Shown: positions 17,596 to 25,181 of the stretch, in pieces
How the letters are laid out: every line of letters begins with the position of its first letter
Numbering within the stretch: the first letter of the stretch is position 1
Assembly: GCF_900119165.1 (NCBI RefSeq)
Contig: NZ_FPJG01000006.1
Location: 6,014,001 to 6,078,000 of the forward strand
DNA: 64,000 bases
Origin: Amycolatopsis australiensis
GTDB lineage: Bacteria; Actinomycetota; Actinomycetes; Mycobacteriales; Pseudonocardiaceae
Direction of reading: 5' to 3'
The notes under the pieces: generated by a model
Database searches by the model: none
The model's input: the letters and a program-made list of their open reading frames with translations, nothing else
What the model was told of the DNA's origin: nothing
Position numbers and translations under genes: made by a program

Positions 17596-18033
17596 TCAGG
17601 CGGTCGCGTCGATGACCCGGGTCAGCACGGCGTGCAGCGCCTCCAGCTCGGCGACGTCCATCCCGAGCGTCTGCACCACGCGGTACGGGATCTTCTCGGC
17701 CTCGGCCCGCAGCGCGCGGCCCTTCTCCGTCAGCTCGACCGTCAGCCGGCGCTCGTCCGACCGGCTGCGCGTGCGCGTGACGTACCCGAGCGCCTCGAGC
17801 CGCTTGAGCAGCGGGGAAAGCGTCGCCGGCTCGTGCCGCAACGTCGTGCCGAGGTCCTTCACCGACCGGGGCGACTTCTCCCACAGCGCCAGCATCACCA
17901 GGTACTGCGGGTGGGTGAGCCCGTGCGGCTCCAGCAGCGGCCGGTAGATGCCGATGACGCTGCGCGAAGCCACCGAAAGCGCGAAGCACACCTGCCGGTC
18001 CAGCTTCAGCGGGTCCTCGCCGAGGTCGATCAT
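17596..18033 (-). CDS. ohrR: OhrR-type MarR regulator
   Basis: A 145-aa MarR repressor. LKLDRQVCFALSVASR places a Cys at residue 16, matching the reactive Cys of OhrR that is oxidised by organic hydroperoxides and releases DNA. LGTTLRHEPATLSPLLKRLE is the recognition region and RSDERRLTVELTEKG the wing. The ATG at 18033 is probably leaderless: a TAGGAT -10 element (18045-18040 on this strand) ends 6 nt before it. Two copies of a 17-bp operator adjoin the -10. No ohr gene is adjacent; the divergent partner encodes a DUF5313 protein. Confidence 0.9.
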   Translation of the reverse strand: MIDLGEDPLKLDRQVCFALSVASRSVIGIYRPLLEPHGLTHPQYLVMLALWEKSPRSVKDLGTTLRHEPATLSPLLKRLEALGYVTRTRSRSDERRLTVELTEKGRALRAEAEKIPYRVVQTLGMDVAELEALHAVLTRVIDATA

Positions 18034-18039
18034 GTCGCG

Positions 18040-18077
18040 ATCCTAACACTAAAGATTAGTGTCCTAATCATTAGTGT
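18040..18077. promoter_or_regulatory. Tandem OhrR operators and leaderless ohrR promoter
   Basis: The first site is perfect: ACACTAA (18046-18052), spacer AGA, TTAGTGT (18056-18062). The second reuses the pattern at 18061-18077 with a weaker left arm (GTCCTAA), spacer TCA and a perfect right arm TTAGTGT (18071-18077). Their centres are 15 bp apart. The ohrR -10 element touches the first site, and the divergent gene starts 30 bp beyond the second, so one protein could control both directions. Confidence 0.75.
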
Positions 18078-18106
18078 AATCTCGAATCTCGAGTGAAGGA
18101 GGACGC

Positions 18107-18493
18107 ATGGAACGCCCCGGTCTCCTGCGCTGGTTCGGCTATGCCGTCGGCGTGAAGCTGCCGAGCCGCTACGCGGACTGGGCGCTGCACGACGCGACGT
18201 CGAAGCACTGGCGCGCCCGGTACGTGCTCCAGCGGTCGGTCGGCATCGTGCCGCTGTGCGCCGTGTGGCTGCTGCTGCCCGGCTCGATCTGGCTGCGCCT
18301 GTCGCTGGTCCTCATGGCGGCGCTCGTCGCGTACTTCTACTCCTGCGCGTACATGGAAGAGAGCGTCGAACACCGGCTCGGCCGCCAGGGCTTCCCGCAC
18401 AACACCGGGCGCCGCATCCGGGCGGCGGCGGCCGAGGCGAAGAACGCCGAGGTCACCGCCCGCTACCTCGCGCGCTACCGGACCGGCGATTAG
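18107..18493 (+). CDS. DUF5313-family membrane protein
   Basis: A 128-aa protein with two central hydrophobic helices (about residues 45-85: IVPLCAVWLLLPGSIWLRL then VLMAALVAYFYSCAYME) flanked by basic regions. The N-terminus MERPGLLRWFGYAVG and the distal HRLGRQGFPHNTG agree with the actinobacterial DUF5313 family, whose function is not known. GAAGGAGG precedes the ATG. It is divergent from ohrR across tandem operators and is therefore a likely organic-peroxide-responsive gene. Confidence 0.75.
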   Translation: MERPGLLRWFGYAVGVKLPSRYADWALHDATSKHWRARYVLQRSVGIVPLCAVWLLLPGSIWLRLSLVLMAALVAYFYSCAYMEESVEHRLGRQGFPHNTGRRIRAAAAEAKNAEVTARYLARYRTGD

Positions 18494-18509
18494 CTACAGT
18501 CGGGAGACG

Positions 18510-19445
18510 ATGAGACGCAAGCTCCGGCCACCGATCCCGCCTCGCCACGGGCTGGAGCCCGCCCGGCTGAAACTGCCCGACGGCGAGTGGCCGACCCTGC
18601 TGGCGCACCTCGTCGACCGGTTGCCGCGGGTGACGCCCGGCCGCATCGAGCAGATGCTGCGCGAGGAGCGCATCCACGGCACCGACGGCCCGCTCGGCGT
18701 CGACACGCCCTACGCACCCGGCTCGTTCATCTGGTTCCACCGCGACCTGCCGGACGAGGTCCCGGTGCCGTTCGCGATCCGGGTCGTGCACCGCGACGAG
18801 CACCTGCTGGTCGCCGACAAGCCGCACTTCCTCGCGACCATCCCCCGCGGGCAGCACATCCTGGAGACGGCGCTCGTCCGGCTGCGGCGCGAGCTCGGCC
18901 TGCCGCACCTGTCCCCCGCGCACCGGCTGGACCGGGTCACCGCCGGGCTGGTGATGTTCGTGATCACCCCGGAGCTGCGCGGCAAGTACCAGACGCTGTT
19001 CCGCGACCGGCGGGTGCACAAGGAGTACGAGGCGATCGCGCCGTACGACCCGGCGCTCGACCTGCCGCGGACTTTGCGCAGCCGGATCGTCAAGGAACGC
19101 GGTGTGCTGGCCGCCCGCGAGGTCCCGGGCGAGCCGAACGCCGAAACCCGCGTCGAGCTGCTCGAACACCGCGCCGGGCTGGGCCGGTACCGGCTGGTGC
19201 CCGCGACCGGCCGGACGCACCAGCTGCGCGTGCACCTCAGCGGCCTCGGCATCCCCATCCTCGGCGACGACTTCTACCCCGAGCTGCGGGAGAAGCCGCT
19301 CGGCGACTTCACGAAGCCGTTGCAGCTGCTGGCCAAGGTCCTCGAGTTCGACGACCCGGTCACCGGGACCCACCGCCGGTTCACCAGCGGGCTGCGGCTG
19401 GCCGCCTGGGACGACCCCGTGGCGTGGGCGGCGTCCCCGGCGTGA
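18510..19445 (+). CDS. RluA-family RNA pseudouridine synthase
   Basis: A 311-aa pseudouridine synthase. HRLDRVTAGLVMF contains the catalytic Asp, FRDRRVHKEYEAI the conserved Lys-Tyr region, and ATGRTHQLRVHLSGLGIPI the motif III binding site. It isomerises specific uridines in rRNA or tRNA; the target cannot be told from sequence. It starts with ATG 16 bp after the DUF5313 stop and may be read from the same promoter. Confidence 0.9.
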   Translation: MRRKLRPPIPPRHGLEPARLKLPDGEWPTLLAHLVDRLPRVTPGRIEQMLREERIHGTDGPLGVDTPYAPGSFIWFHRDLPDEVPVPFAIRVVHRDEHLLVADKPHFLATIPRGQHILETALVRLRRELGLPHLSPAHRLDRVTAGLVMFVITPELRGKYQTLFRDRRVHKEYEAIAPYDPALDLPRTLRSRIVKERGVLAAREVPGEPNAETRVELLEHRAGLGRYRLVPATGRTHQLRVHLSGLGIPILGDDFYPELREKPLGDFTKPLQLLAKVLEFDDPVTGTHRRFTSGLRLAAWDDPVAWAASPA

Positions 19446-19465
19446 CCCCGGGGACGCCGCGCGCG

Positions 19466-20068
19466 TCACTTGTGCCAGAACTCGATGCCGCTCCACTCCA
19501 CCGTGATCGGCCCCGCGCCGCTCGCGGTGCGGTAGCTGCCGAACTTGTCGTAGTAGCTGCCGCCCGGGCTGGCGACCGAGTCCTTCAGCGAGCCGTTGAT
19601 GTACACCCTGTGCGTGCCGCCGACCTGGTTGATCGTGTTCACCCGCACGCTCGTGCCCACGGTCGCGCCGGTCGCGATCGTCTCGCCGCCGTGCACCGCG
19701 TAGAGCCGGCCGCCCTTCTCGACCGCCAGCAGGAAGAACGGCCCCGCGTCCGAGCCGTCCCGGAACGTCTGCTTCAGGCTGATCCGGCTGCCACCCATGC
19801 TGGTGATCTTGAACGAGCCCTCGAACTGGTGGGTGCCGCCGGTGTAGGTGTCGTACCGGCGTTCGGCCCGTTGCTCCCCGCTCGACGACGAGCACGTGAG
19901 CCGGAAGGTGAGGCCGGAGACCTGACCGCACCCCTTCTGCTGCGTCTTGTAGCCCGGCGAGTCCGGGATCCACGGACCGCTCCCGACCTGGGCTTCGGCG
20001 ACCGGGGTGAGCACCGCGAGCCCCGTCGCGACCGCCGCGAGCACGCCCGCACCGCGAAGTCTGCGCAC
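19466..20068 (-). CDS. Secreted beta-sandwich protein, possible polysaccharide-binding or lyase
   Basis: A 200-aa exported protein. GTG 20068 has a strong AGGAGG, and residues 1-27 are a Sec signal peptide ending VAEAQ. The mature part has alternating beta-strand patterns (HQFEGSFKITSMGG, FFLLAVEKGGRLYAVHGGE, INQVGGTHRVYINGSL, YYDKFGSYRTASG), like the concanavalin-type sandwich of small polysaccharide lyases such as glucuronan or alginate lyases. Two Cys probably form a disulfide. Catalytic residues cannot be named with confidence. Confidence 0.6.
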   Translation of the reverse strand: MRRLRGAGVLAAVATGLAVLTPVAEAQVGSGPWIPDSPGYKTQQKGCGQVSGLTFRLTCSSSSGEQRAERRYDTYTGGTHQFEGSFKITSMGGSRISLKQTFRDGSDAGPFFLLAVEKGGRLYAVHGGETIATGATVGTSVRVNTINQVGGTHRVYINGSLKDSVASPGGSYYDKFGSYRTASGAGPITVEWSGIEFWHK

Positions 20069-20108
20069 CGTCCAACCTCCTGTACTCCTCGAGGCGGCGG
20101 TGACCGGA

Positions 20109-20120
20109 AGGTCCAGACCT
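20109..20120. promoter_or_regulatory. Palindrome in the divergent promoter region
   Basis: AGGTC-CA-GACCT is a perfect 12-bp inverted repeat between the secreted-protein gene and the RibD-like gene, extendable imperfectly on both sides through CCGGA/TCCGG. It could be an operator or part of a leader hairpin. No regulator gene is adjacent. Confidence 0.25.
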
Positions 20121-20259
20121 CTGTCCGGCGTGGGGATGACTGTACGAGTCCGGGCGGCTACGGACAAGTGCGCCGCAAAATTTCCCGGGAGCTGTCTGAT
20201 CGGGGCCTCGCCGTTCGACAGATTCGTGTAAGCACGCAGCAACCACGGAGGAGCACCCC

Positions 20260-20835
20260 ATGCGCACCCTGATCGCCACCGCCTTCGTCTCGCTGGACGG
20301 CGTCGTCGAAGCCCCCGGCGGGGAACCGGGCTACCGCAACGCCGGCTGGACGTTCAAGGACATCGAGTTCGATCCCGCCGCGTACGAGATCAAGGGCCGT
20401 GAGCAGCAGGAATCCGCGGCGATGCTGATGGGCCGGGTCAGCTACGAGGTGTTCGCGCCGGTGTGGCCGGGGATGACCGAGGAGTTCGCCGGCTACAACG
20501 CCATGCCGAAGTACGTCGTGTCGACGACGCTGGCCGAGGGGGACCTCGTGACCGACTGGGGCGAAATCACCGTCCTGCGGTCCCTCGACGACGTCGCCGC
20601 GCTCAAGGAGACCGACGGCGGCCCGATCATCGTCCACGGCAGCGCCACCCTGAACCGCGCACTGGCCGACGCCGGCCTGATCGACCGCTACCACCTGCTC
20701 GTCTTCCCGGTCCTGCTCGGCGCGGGCAAGCGGCTGTTCAGCGACGCGGACAAGGACAAGCAGCTGCTGAAGGTCGTCGAGAGCGAGACGTACTCCAACG
20801 GCATCCAGAAGCTCGTCTACGACGTGATTCACTAG
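20260..20835 (+). CDS. RibD C-terminal / dihydrofolate-reductase-fold protein
   Basis: A 191-aa protein of the dihydrofolate reductase superfamily, RibD_C group. TAFVSLDGVVEAPGG is the N-terminal strand-loop, AMLMGRVSYEVFAPVW the cofactor-binding turn, and GGPIIVHGSATLNRALADAG the Gly-rich segment, followed by FPVLLGAGKRLF. It probably uses NADPH on an unknown pterin-like or carbonyl substrate. It is too unlike FolA to be the main DHFR, which is encoded at 38881-39345. AGGAG precedes the ATG. Confidence 0.85.
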   Translation: MRTLIATAFVSLDGVVEAPGGEPGYRNAGWTFKDIEFDPAAYEIKGREQQESAAMLMGRVSYEVFAPVWPGMTEEFAGYNAMPKYVVSTTLAEGDLVTDWGEITVLRSLDDVAALKETDGGPIIVHGSATLNRALADAGLIDRYHLLVFPVLLGAGKRLFSDADKDKQLLKVVESETYSNGIQKLVYDVIH

Positions 20836-20862
20836 AACAGGTGTTCGATCTTGGTGTAGACT
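20833..20862 (+). promoter_or_regulatory. SOS (LexA-like) box and leaderless promoter of the AlkB gene
   Basis: TAGAAC-AGGT-GTTCGA (20833-20848) differs by one base from the actinobacterial LexA box TCGAAC-N4-GTTCGA. It overlaps the stop codon of the upstream gene. A TAGACT -10 (20857-20862) ends 7 nt before the AlkB ATG, so the transcript is probably leaderless. Bound LexA would cover the -35 position of this promoter. Confidence 0.7.
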
Positions 20863-20869
20863 GGGCCCC

Positions 20870-21493
20870 ATGAACCCGGGTCTCCAGTCTTCGCTGTTCG
20901 GCACTCAGGGCTCGATCGCGCTGCGGCCGCTCGCGCCCGAGCGCACCGACCTGGGCTCGGGCGCGTGGGTCGACATCCAGCCCGGCTGGCTCGAGGGCGC
21001 CGACGAGCTGTTCGCGACGCTGGCCGAAGGCGTGCCGTGGCAGGCGGAGAAGCGGAAGATGTACGACCGCGTCGTCGCCGTGCCACGGCTGCTGAGCTAC
21101 TACCGCGAGAACGTGCCGCTCCCCCATCCCGTGCTGGCCGCGGCCCGGGATGCGCTGAGCAAGCACTACTTGCGGGAGCTGCGGGAACCGTTCCGGACGG
21201 CCGGATTGTGCTACTACCGCGACGGCCGGGACAGCGTGGCTTGGCATGGTGATCGGATCGGGCGTGGGGCTCGTGAAGACACCATGGTCGCGATTCTGTC
21301 CGTGGGGGCGGCTCGGACGCTGGCGTTGCGTCCCCGGGGTGGCGGGAAGACCCTTGCCCGGCCCTTGGGGCATGGTGATCTGCTCGTCATGGGTGGTAGC
21401 TGTCAGCGGACTTGGGAGCACTCGGTTCCCAAGACTGCCAAGGCGGTCGGACCTCGGATCAGTGTTCAGTTCCGGCCTCGTGGGGTGAACTGA
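20870..21493 (+). CDS. AlkB-like Fe(II)/2-oxoglutarate dioxygenase
   Basis: A 207-aa AlkB homologue, predicted to repair alkylated bases such as 1-methyladenine and 3-methylcytosine by oxidative demethylation. VAWHGDRIG supplies the HxD iron ligands, TWEHSVPKT the distal His, and GPRISVQFRPR the 2-oxoglutarate-binding Arg. CYYRDGRDSVAWH matches the family pattern YxDGxDxIxxHxD. It lies behind an SOS-like box. The last third of the gene uses more A/T-ending codons than its neighbours. Confidence 0.88.
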   Translation: MNPGLQSSLFGTQGSIALRPLAPERTDLGSGAWVDIQPGWLEGADELFATLAEGVPWQAEKRKMYDRVVAVPRLLSYYRENVPLPHPVLAAARDALSKHYLRELREPFRTAGLCYYRDGRDSVAWHGDRIGRGAREDTMVAILSVGAARTLALRPRGGGKTLARPLGHGDLLVMGGSCQRTWEHSVPKTAKAVGPRISVQFRPRGVN

Positions 21494-21576
21494 TCGATCC
21501 GGGGCCCCGGGGGAATGCGGGATGGGATATCGGGGGTGGGTGCCGGTCCCGGAGGTCAAGCGCGGGAGCCGCTCGG

Positions 21577-22854
21577 TCAGTTCACCAGGACCGGGAGTTC
21601 GTCCAGGCCGTACACGATGGACACCTTGCGGAATGACAGCTTCTCCGGGGGTACCGCCAGGCGCAGGTTCGGGAAGCGGCTCACCAGTGCCGGGTAGGCC
21701 GTGCGCAGCTCCATTCTTGCCAGCTCTGCGCCGATGCAGCGGTGGATTCCGTAGCTGAACGCCAGGTGGGATGTCGGCTCGCGCGTTGCGTCGAACTTGT
21801 CCATCTCCCTGCCCAGCTTGGGGTCGCGGTCCGCTGCCGACAGCGACACCAGGACGATGTCGCCCTCCGCTATGTGTACTCCGCCTATCTCCATGTCCTC
21901 CTTGGCGAACCGCGGGAACGCCATCTGCACCACCGTCAGGTACCGCAGCAGCTCCTCGACGAAGCGGTGCACCGATTCCGCGTCGCCGCGGACCGCCTCC
22001 ATCGCCTTCTCGTCGCGCAGCAGCACCAGCGCTCCCAGCGCCAGCATGCTCGCCGTCGTCTCCAGGCCTCCCGTCAGCACGCCGTCCGCCAGGCCCGCCA
22101 GCTCACGGTCGTCGATCTCGTCGCCGTGCTCCTTGATCAGCATGCCCAGCAGGCCGTCGCCCGGCTGCTCGCGCTGCTTCTTGACGATGTCCAGCAGGTA
22201 CGTCAGCGACTCCGACATCGCCCCGAGCGACGCGCCCGCGCCGCCGAACAGGTCGAACCTCGCCGTGCTCAGCCGCTGGAAGTCCGCGCGGTCCTCGTAC
22301 GAGACCCCCAGCAGCTCGCAGATCGTCAGCGACGGGATCGGCAGCGCGAACGCCTGCCACAGGTCGACCGGCCCCTCCGTCTTCGCCATCGCGTCCAGCT
22401 GCTCGGTGACGATCTCCTCGATGCGCGGCGTCAGCCTGCTCAGCCGGCGCATCGTGAACTCCGGCGTCAGCAGCTTGCGCAGCCGGGTGTGCACCGGCGG
22501 GTCCGCGAAGCCGAGGCCGCCCGGGTTCTGGTCGGCCGTCACGCCCGCGTTGCCCACCAGGTTGCCGAAGTCGCTGGAAAACCCGCTCGCCCGGCCCAGC
22601 ACGGCCTTCGCCTCGTCGTACCCGGTGACCAGCCACGCGTTCATCCCGAACGGCAGATCGAGCTTGCCGATCGGCGCCTCGGCCCGGCGCGCGGCCATCT
22701 CCGGCACGGGGTCGAGACCGTCCCGCTTCAGCGGCAGCAGCGCCGATTCCGGCAGGATCGACGACATCTTCTCGAGGTCGAAGCCCTTTTTCGACTGCCG
22801 CGCGAGATACCGGCGGCCGACCCAGCCCAGGACCCGTGAGCGGAGACTCCCCAT
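21577..22854 (-). CDS. Cytochrome P450
   Basis: A 425-aa bacterial P450. FSYGIHRCIGAELARME holds the heme-ligating Cys373, EELLRY the ExxR motif, and LADGVLTGGLETTASML the I-helix, with GGLETT in place of the usual AGxET/DT. It is free-standing, with no ferredoxin or biosynthetic genes alongside, so the substrate is unknown. A TAGTGT -10 at 22867-22862 ends 7 nt before the ATG, suggesting a leaderless transcript. Codon use in the last 250 bp is less GC-biased than in the rest. The 232 bp upstream, to 23086, hold no convincing gene. Confidence 0.92.
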   Translation of the reverse strand: MGSLRSRVLGWVGRRYLARQSKKGFDLEKMSSILPESALLPLKRDGLDPVPEMAARRAEAPIGKLDLPFGMNAWLVTGYDEAKAVLGRASGFSSDFGNLVGNAGVTADQNPGGLGFADPPVHTRLRKLLTPEFTMRRLSRLTPRIEEIVTEQLDAMAKTEGPVDLWQAFALPIPSLTICELLGVSYEDRADFQRLSTARFDLFGGAGASLGAMSESLTYLLDIVKKQREQPGDGLLGMLIKEHGDEIDDRELAGLADGVLTGGLETTASMLALGALVLLRDEKAMEAVRGDAESVHRFVEELLRYLTVVQMAFPRFAKEDMEIGGVHIAEGDIVLVSLSAADRDPKLGREMDKFDATREPTSHLAFSYGIHRCIGAELARMELRTAYPALVSRFPNLRLAVPPEKLSFRKVSIVYGLDELPVLVN

Positions 22855-23086
22855 GCGTCCGACACTACCGCACTAGCCCGATCGGGTGAGGCACCCGAGA
22901 CCGGACTCACCTCGCCGGGTCTGCGCGACGAAAAGTGGCGTGGGTCGTCGGACACCCGACGGTCGTCGAGGACGACGGGCGCCCATGCGTCCGGCTCGGA
23001 GCGAGGGCGAGGAAGGCCGCGATCCCGCGGGAACCCGGCTCGCCCCCACCGCCGAGCGCTGCCGCGGGCCGCGGTGTTCCGGCGCG

Positions 23087-24748
23087 TCACCTCCGCGGCG
23101 GGAACTCCCGGTTCTCCGTGATCCGCCCGTGCTCGGTCGCGACGTAGTGGAAGTACGGCCGGCCCAGGTCGTCCGGGCCGGCGAACGACGTGCGCGAGCT
23201 GCCGTCGGCTTCCGTGTTGATCCCGTTCGTCCGGGCCAGCACGCCCGACGACGTCAGCCACTCCCGCGACGCGCGGGCCGGGCGCCAGTTCCGGCCGTCG
23301 CCGGTCAGGTCGCCGAGGATCCGCGTCATCTCCACCGCGCCCGAGATGCGCAGGTTCTGGTCGTCGGTGATGTTCGCGGTGGCGTCGGTCGTCAGCGGGT
23401 AGGACCACGTGTGCCGGGCGGCCGTCCGGACCCTTCCCTCCACAGTGGACACCGATGTCTGCTGTCCCGCGTCGCCTTGGACCACGTGCTGGGTGAAGCC
23501 GCCGCCGATGACGTCGTCGCTGTTGCGGTAGTCGCGGGTCCGCTCGACGCGCGTGAAGACGCGGCCGGCCGACGTGTCGACGTAGCCTGCCGTGACGTCG
23601 TCGCGCTTCGCCGTGACAGTGACGTTCACGCCGCCCTCGATGTCCTTCACCGTCGTCTGCCGCGCCGGCGCCGCGGCGACGTCGTCCTGGGTCAGGGCGC
23701 CGGACGTGCGGGCCGCGTTTTCGTCGGTGTGCAGCAGCAGGGTCGGCACGACGGTGAACTCGCCGCCGATGTCCGGGAAGGAGAAGGAAATGTCGTGCGC
23801 GCCGCCGTCCACGAGCCGGCCCGCGAACGGCGTGACGTCGTAGGTTTCGGCCTGCAGGCTGAACGTGCCGATCGCGACGACCGGCCGCCACAGCTGCGGC
23901 ACGATCCCGCCGGAGTAGATGTGCGGGAAGGTGAACGCGCTGCCCGCGGGTGTCCCGTCGATGGCGAAGTTCGCTTCGCGGTAAGGGCCCTTGCCGCACA
24001 GCCCGGCCGCCGGGTACTTCGCCGAGACCTCGTCGGGCACGTCGTCGAACCACTGCTCGTCGCAGGCGTGGCCTTCGAGGGTGACCTCGAGGTAGGCGCG
24101 GGTGATGTTGCGCGGCAGGTCTTTCGCGGTGAAGTGCACCGTGGGCGCCGCCGGGGTCGCGTCGGCGTGCCCGAAGCCGGCGACGTGGCCGGCGGTTTCG
24201 GGCGCCGGGTGCCGCCGGTCGGCCTGGTAGTAGGTCAGCGTCACGGTCTGGGTGTAGACGCCGGTGTAGACCGGCGAGTTGTAGTTCTCGATGCCGCCGT
24301 GGAACGGCTGCGGCGTGCGCAGCAACGCGGTGTAGGGGGTGAGGTCCTTGTCGAAGTGGTAGGTGATCGGGCGCGTGCCCTCGCCGCTGGGCTCCTCGGT
24401 GGTGCCCCACCAGACCTCGGTGCCGCCGATGCGCAGGTCGCCGATCCGGTCGTACTGGCGGCCGCCCACCGTCACGGTCTGGTCCATGACGACCTTCGCC
24501 CACGGGCCCGGGCAGGCCTCCGGCGGCGCCAGCGTGCCCTCGTAGAACCGCGGTGTGCCGTCGGGCGCGTTCGAGCGGAAGGCGTCGGCCAGCGTGACGC
24601 TGCAGTGCGGGGTGTCCGGCCGGGTCACCGCCGGCGCGGCGGTCACCGGGTCGTCGGTGTCGTGTTCGAGCACGGGATCGGCCGCGGCCACCGCCCCGGA
24701 GAGCAGCCACGCCAGCACCAGCGACACGACGAGCGTGAAGATCCGCAC
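23087..24748 (-). CDS. Secreted PNGase A-like peptide-N-glycosidase
   Basis: A 553-aa exported protein of the peptide-N4-(N-acetyl-beta-glucosaminyl)asparagine amidase A family (PF12222). Such enzymes cut intact N-glycans from Asn of glycoproteins. GTG 24748 with GGGAGGAG opens a signal peptide (to about residue 22, GAVAAA). Family signatures include HFTAKDLPRNITRAYLEVTL, a Cys-containing DEQWFDDVPDEV stretch and TYYQADRRHP. It is short of the usual full length for plant-type enzymes, and the active-site residues are not well defined, so activity is inferred. Gene context downstream concerns glycan-derived sugars. Confidence 0.75.
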   Translation of the reverse strand: MRIFTLVVSLVLAWLLSGAVAAADPVLEHDTDDPVTAAPAVTRPDTPHCSVTLADAFRSNAPDGTPRFYEGTLAPPEACPGPWAKVVMDQTVTVGGRQYDRIGDLRIGGTEVWWGTTEEPSGEGTRPITYHFDKDLTPYTALLRTPQPFHGGIENYNSPVYTGVYTQTVTLTYYQADRRHPAPETAGHVAGFGHADATPAAPTVHFTAKDLPRNITRAYLEVTLEGHACDEQWFDDVPDEVSAKYPAAGLCGKGPYREANFAIDGTPAGSAFTFPHIYSGGIVPQLWRPVVAIGTFSLQAETYDVTPFAGRLVDGGAHDISFSFPDIGGEFTVVPTLLLHTDENAARTSGALTQDDVAAAPARQTTVKDIEGGVNVTVTAKRDDVTAGYVDTSAGRVFTRVERTRDYRNSDDVIGGGFTQHVVQGDAGQQTSVSTVEGRVRTAARHTWSYPLTTDATANITDDQNLRISGAVEMTRILGDLTGDGRNWRPARASREWLTSSGVLARTNGINTEADGSSRTSFAGPDDLGRPYFHYVATEHGRITENREFPPRR

Positions 24749-25128
24749 CCGGACTCCTCCCAGCGGCAGGCACACTGCCGCGAAGCCTAGTGCCGCGATC
24801 ATCCGACGAACGGCGGGAATCCGGGGCTTCCGTCTCGGCACGGGGCACTCCGGCCGAACCTGCTCGCGACCCACGGCCGCCACAGCGGCTCGCGGCCGGC
24901 CGGGCGGAACCCGGCGGTGGCGCGGCCGGAGCTGACGCCGGTCGCCCCGATCGACGACGCCGGCCTGGCGGCGGCCCGCCAGCCCGGCGTCCGCCGGCGC
25001 CGGGCGCGGTCGACGACGCCGCTCCCACCGCGGAGCAAGGAGCGGCGCTGACCGCGTTCCCGCCGCGCCGGATCATGACGGTCACCGGATGCGGCGCATC
25101 GGCACCACGCCCGCGCAAGCCCCCGCAC
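24749..25128. other. Intergenic region with no convincing gene
   Basis: These 380 bp separate divergent genes. All open frames here are low-complexity Arg/Ala/Gly translations without family features or ribosome-binding sites. The right end carries the LacI operator; the left end holds the promoter side of the PNGase-like gene. I found no RNA gene or mobile-element remnant. Confidence 0.4.
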
Positions 25129-25140
25129 TGAAACGTTTCA
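25129..25140. promoter_or_regulatory. LacI-family operator
   Basis: TGAAACGTTTCA is a perfect 12-bp palindrome centred on CG, the classical form of LacI/GalR-family sites, 42 bp before the LacI-family start. It is AT-rich against the surroundings and probably mediates autoregulation. Confidence 0.75.
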
Positions 25141-25181
25141 TACCCGTGGTAGGCTCACCCCCTTCTCAGCGAGGGGGTGCG

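Noticed and set aside
21577..22854. P450 as part of a natural-product cluster
   Set aside because: Neighbours are AlkB-like, a RibD-like enzyme and a PNGase-like protein; there are no core biosynthetic, ferredoxin or tailoring genes.
24790..25131. Possible gene on either strand between the PNGase-like and LacI genes
   Set aside because: No ribosome-binding site, family motif or sensible composition; translations are Arg/Ala/Gly low-complexity.
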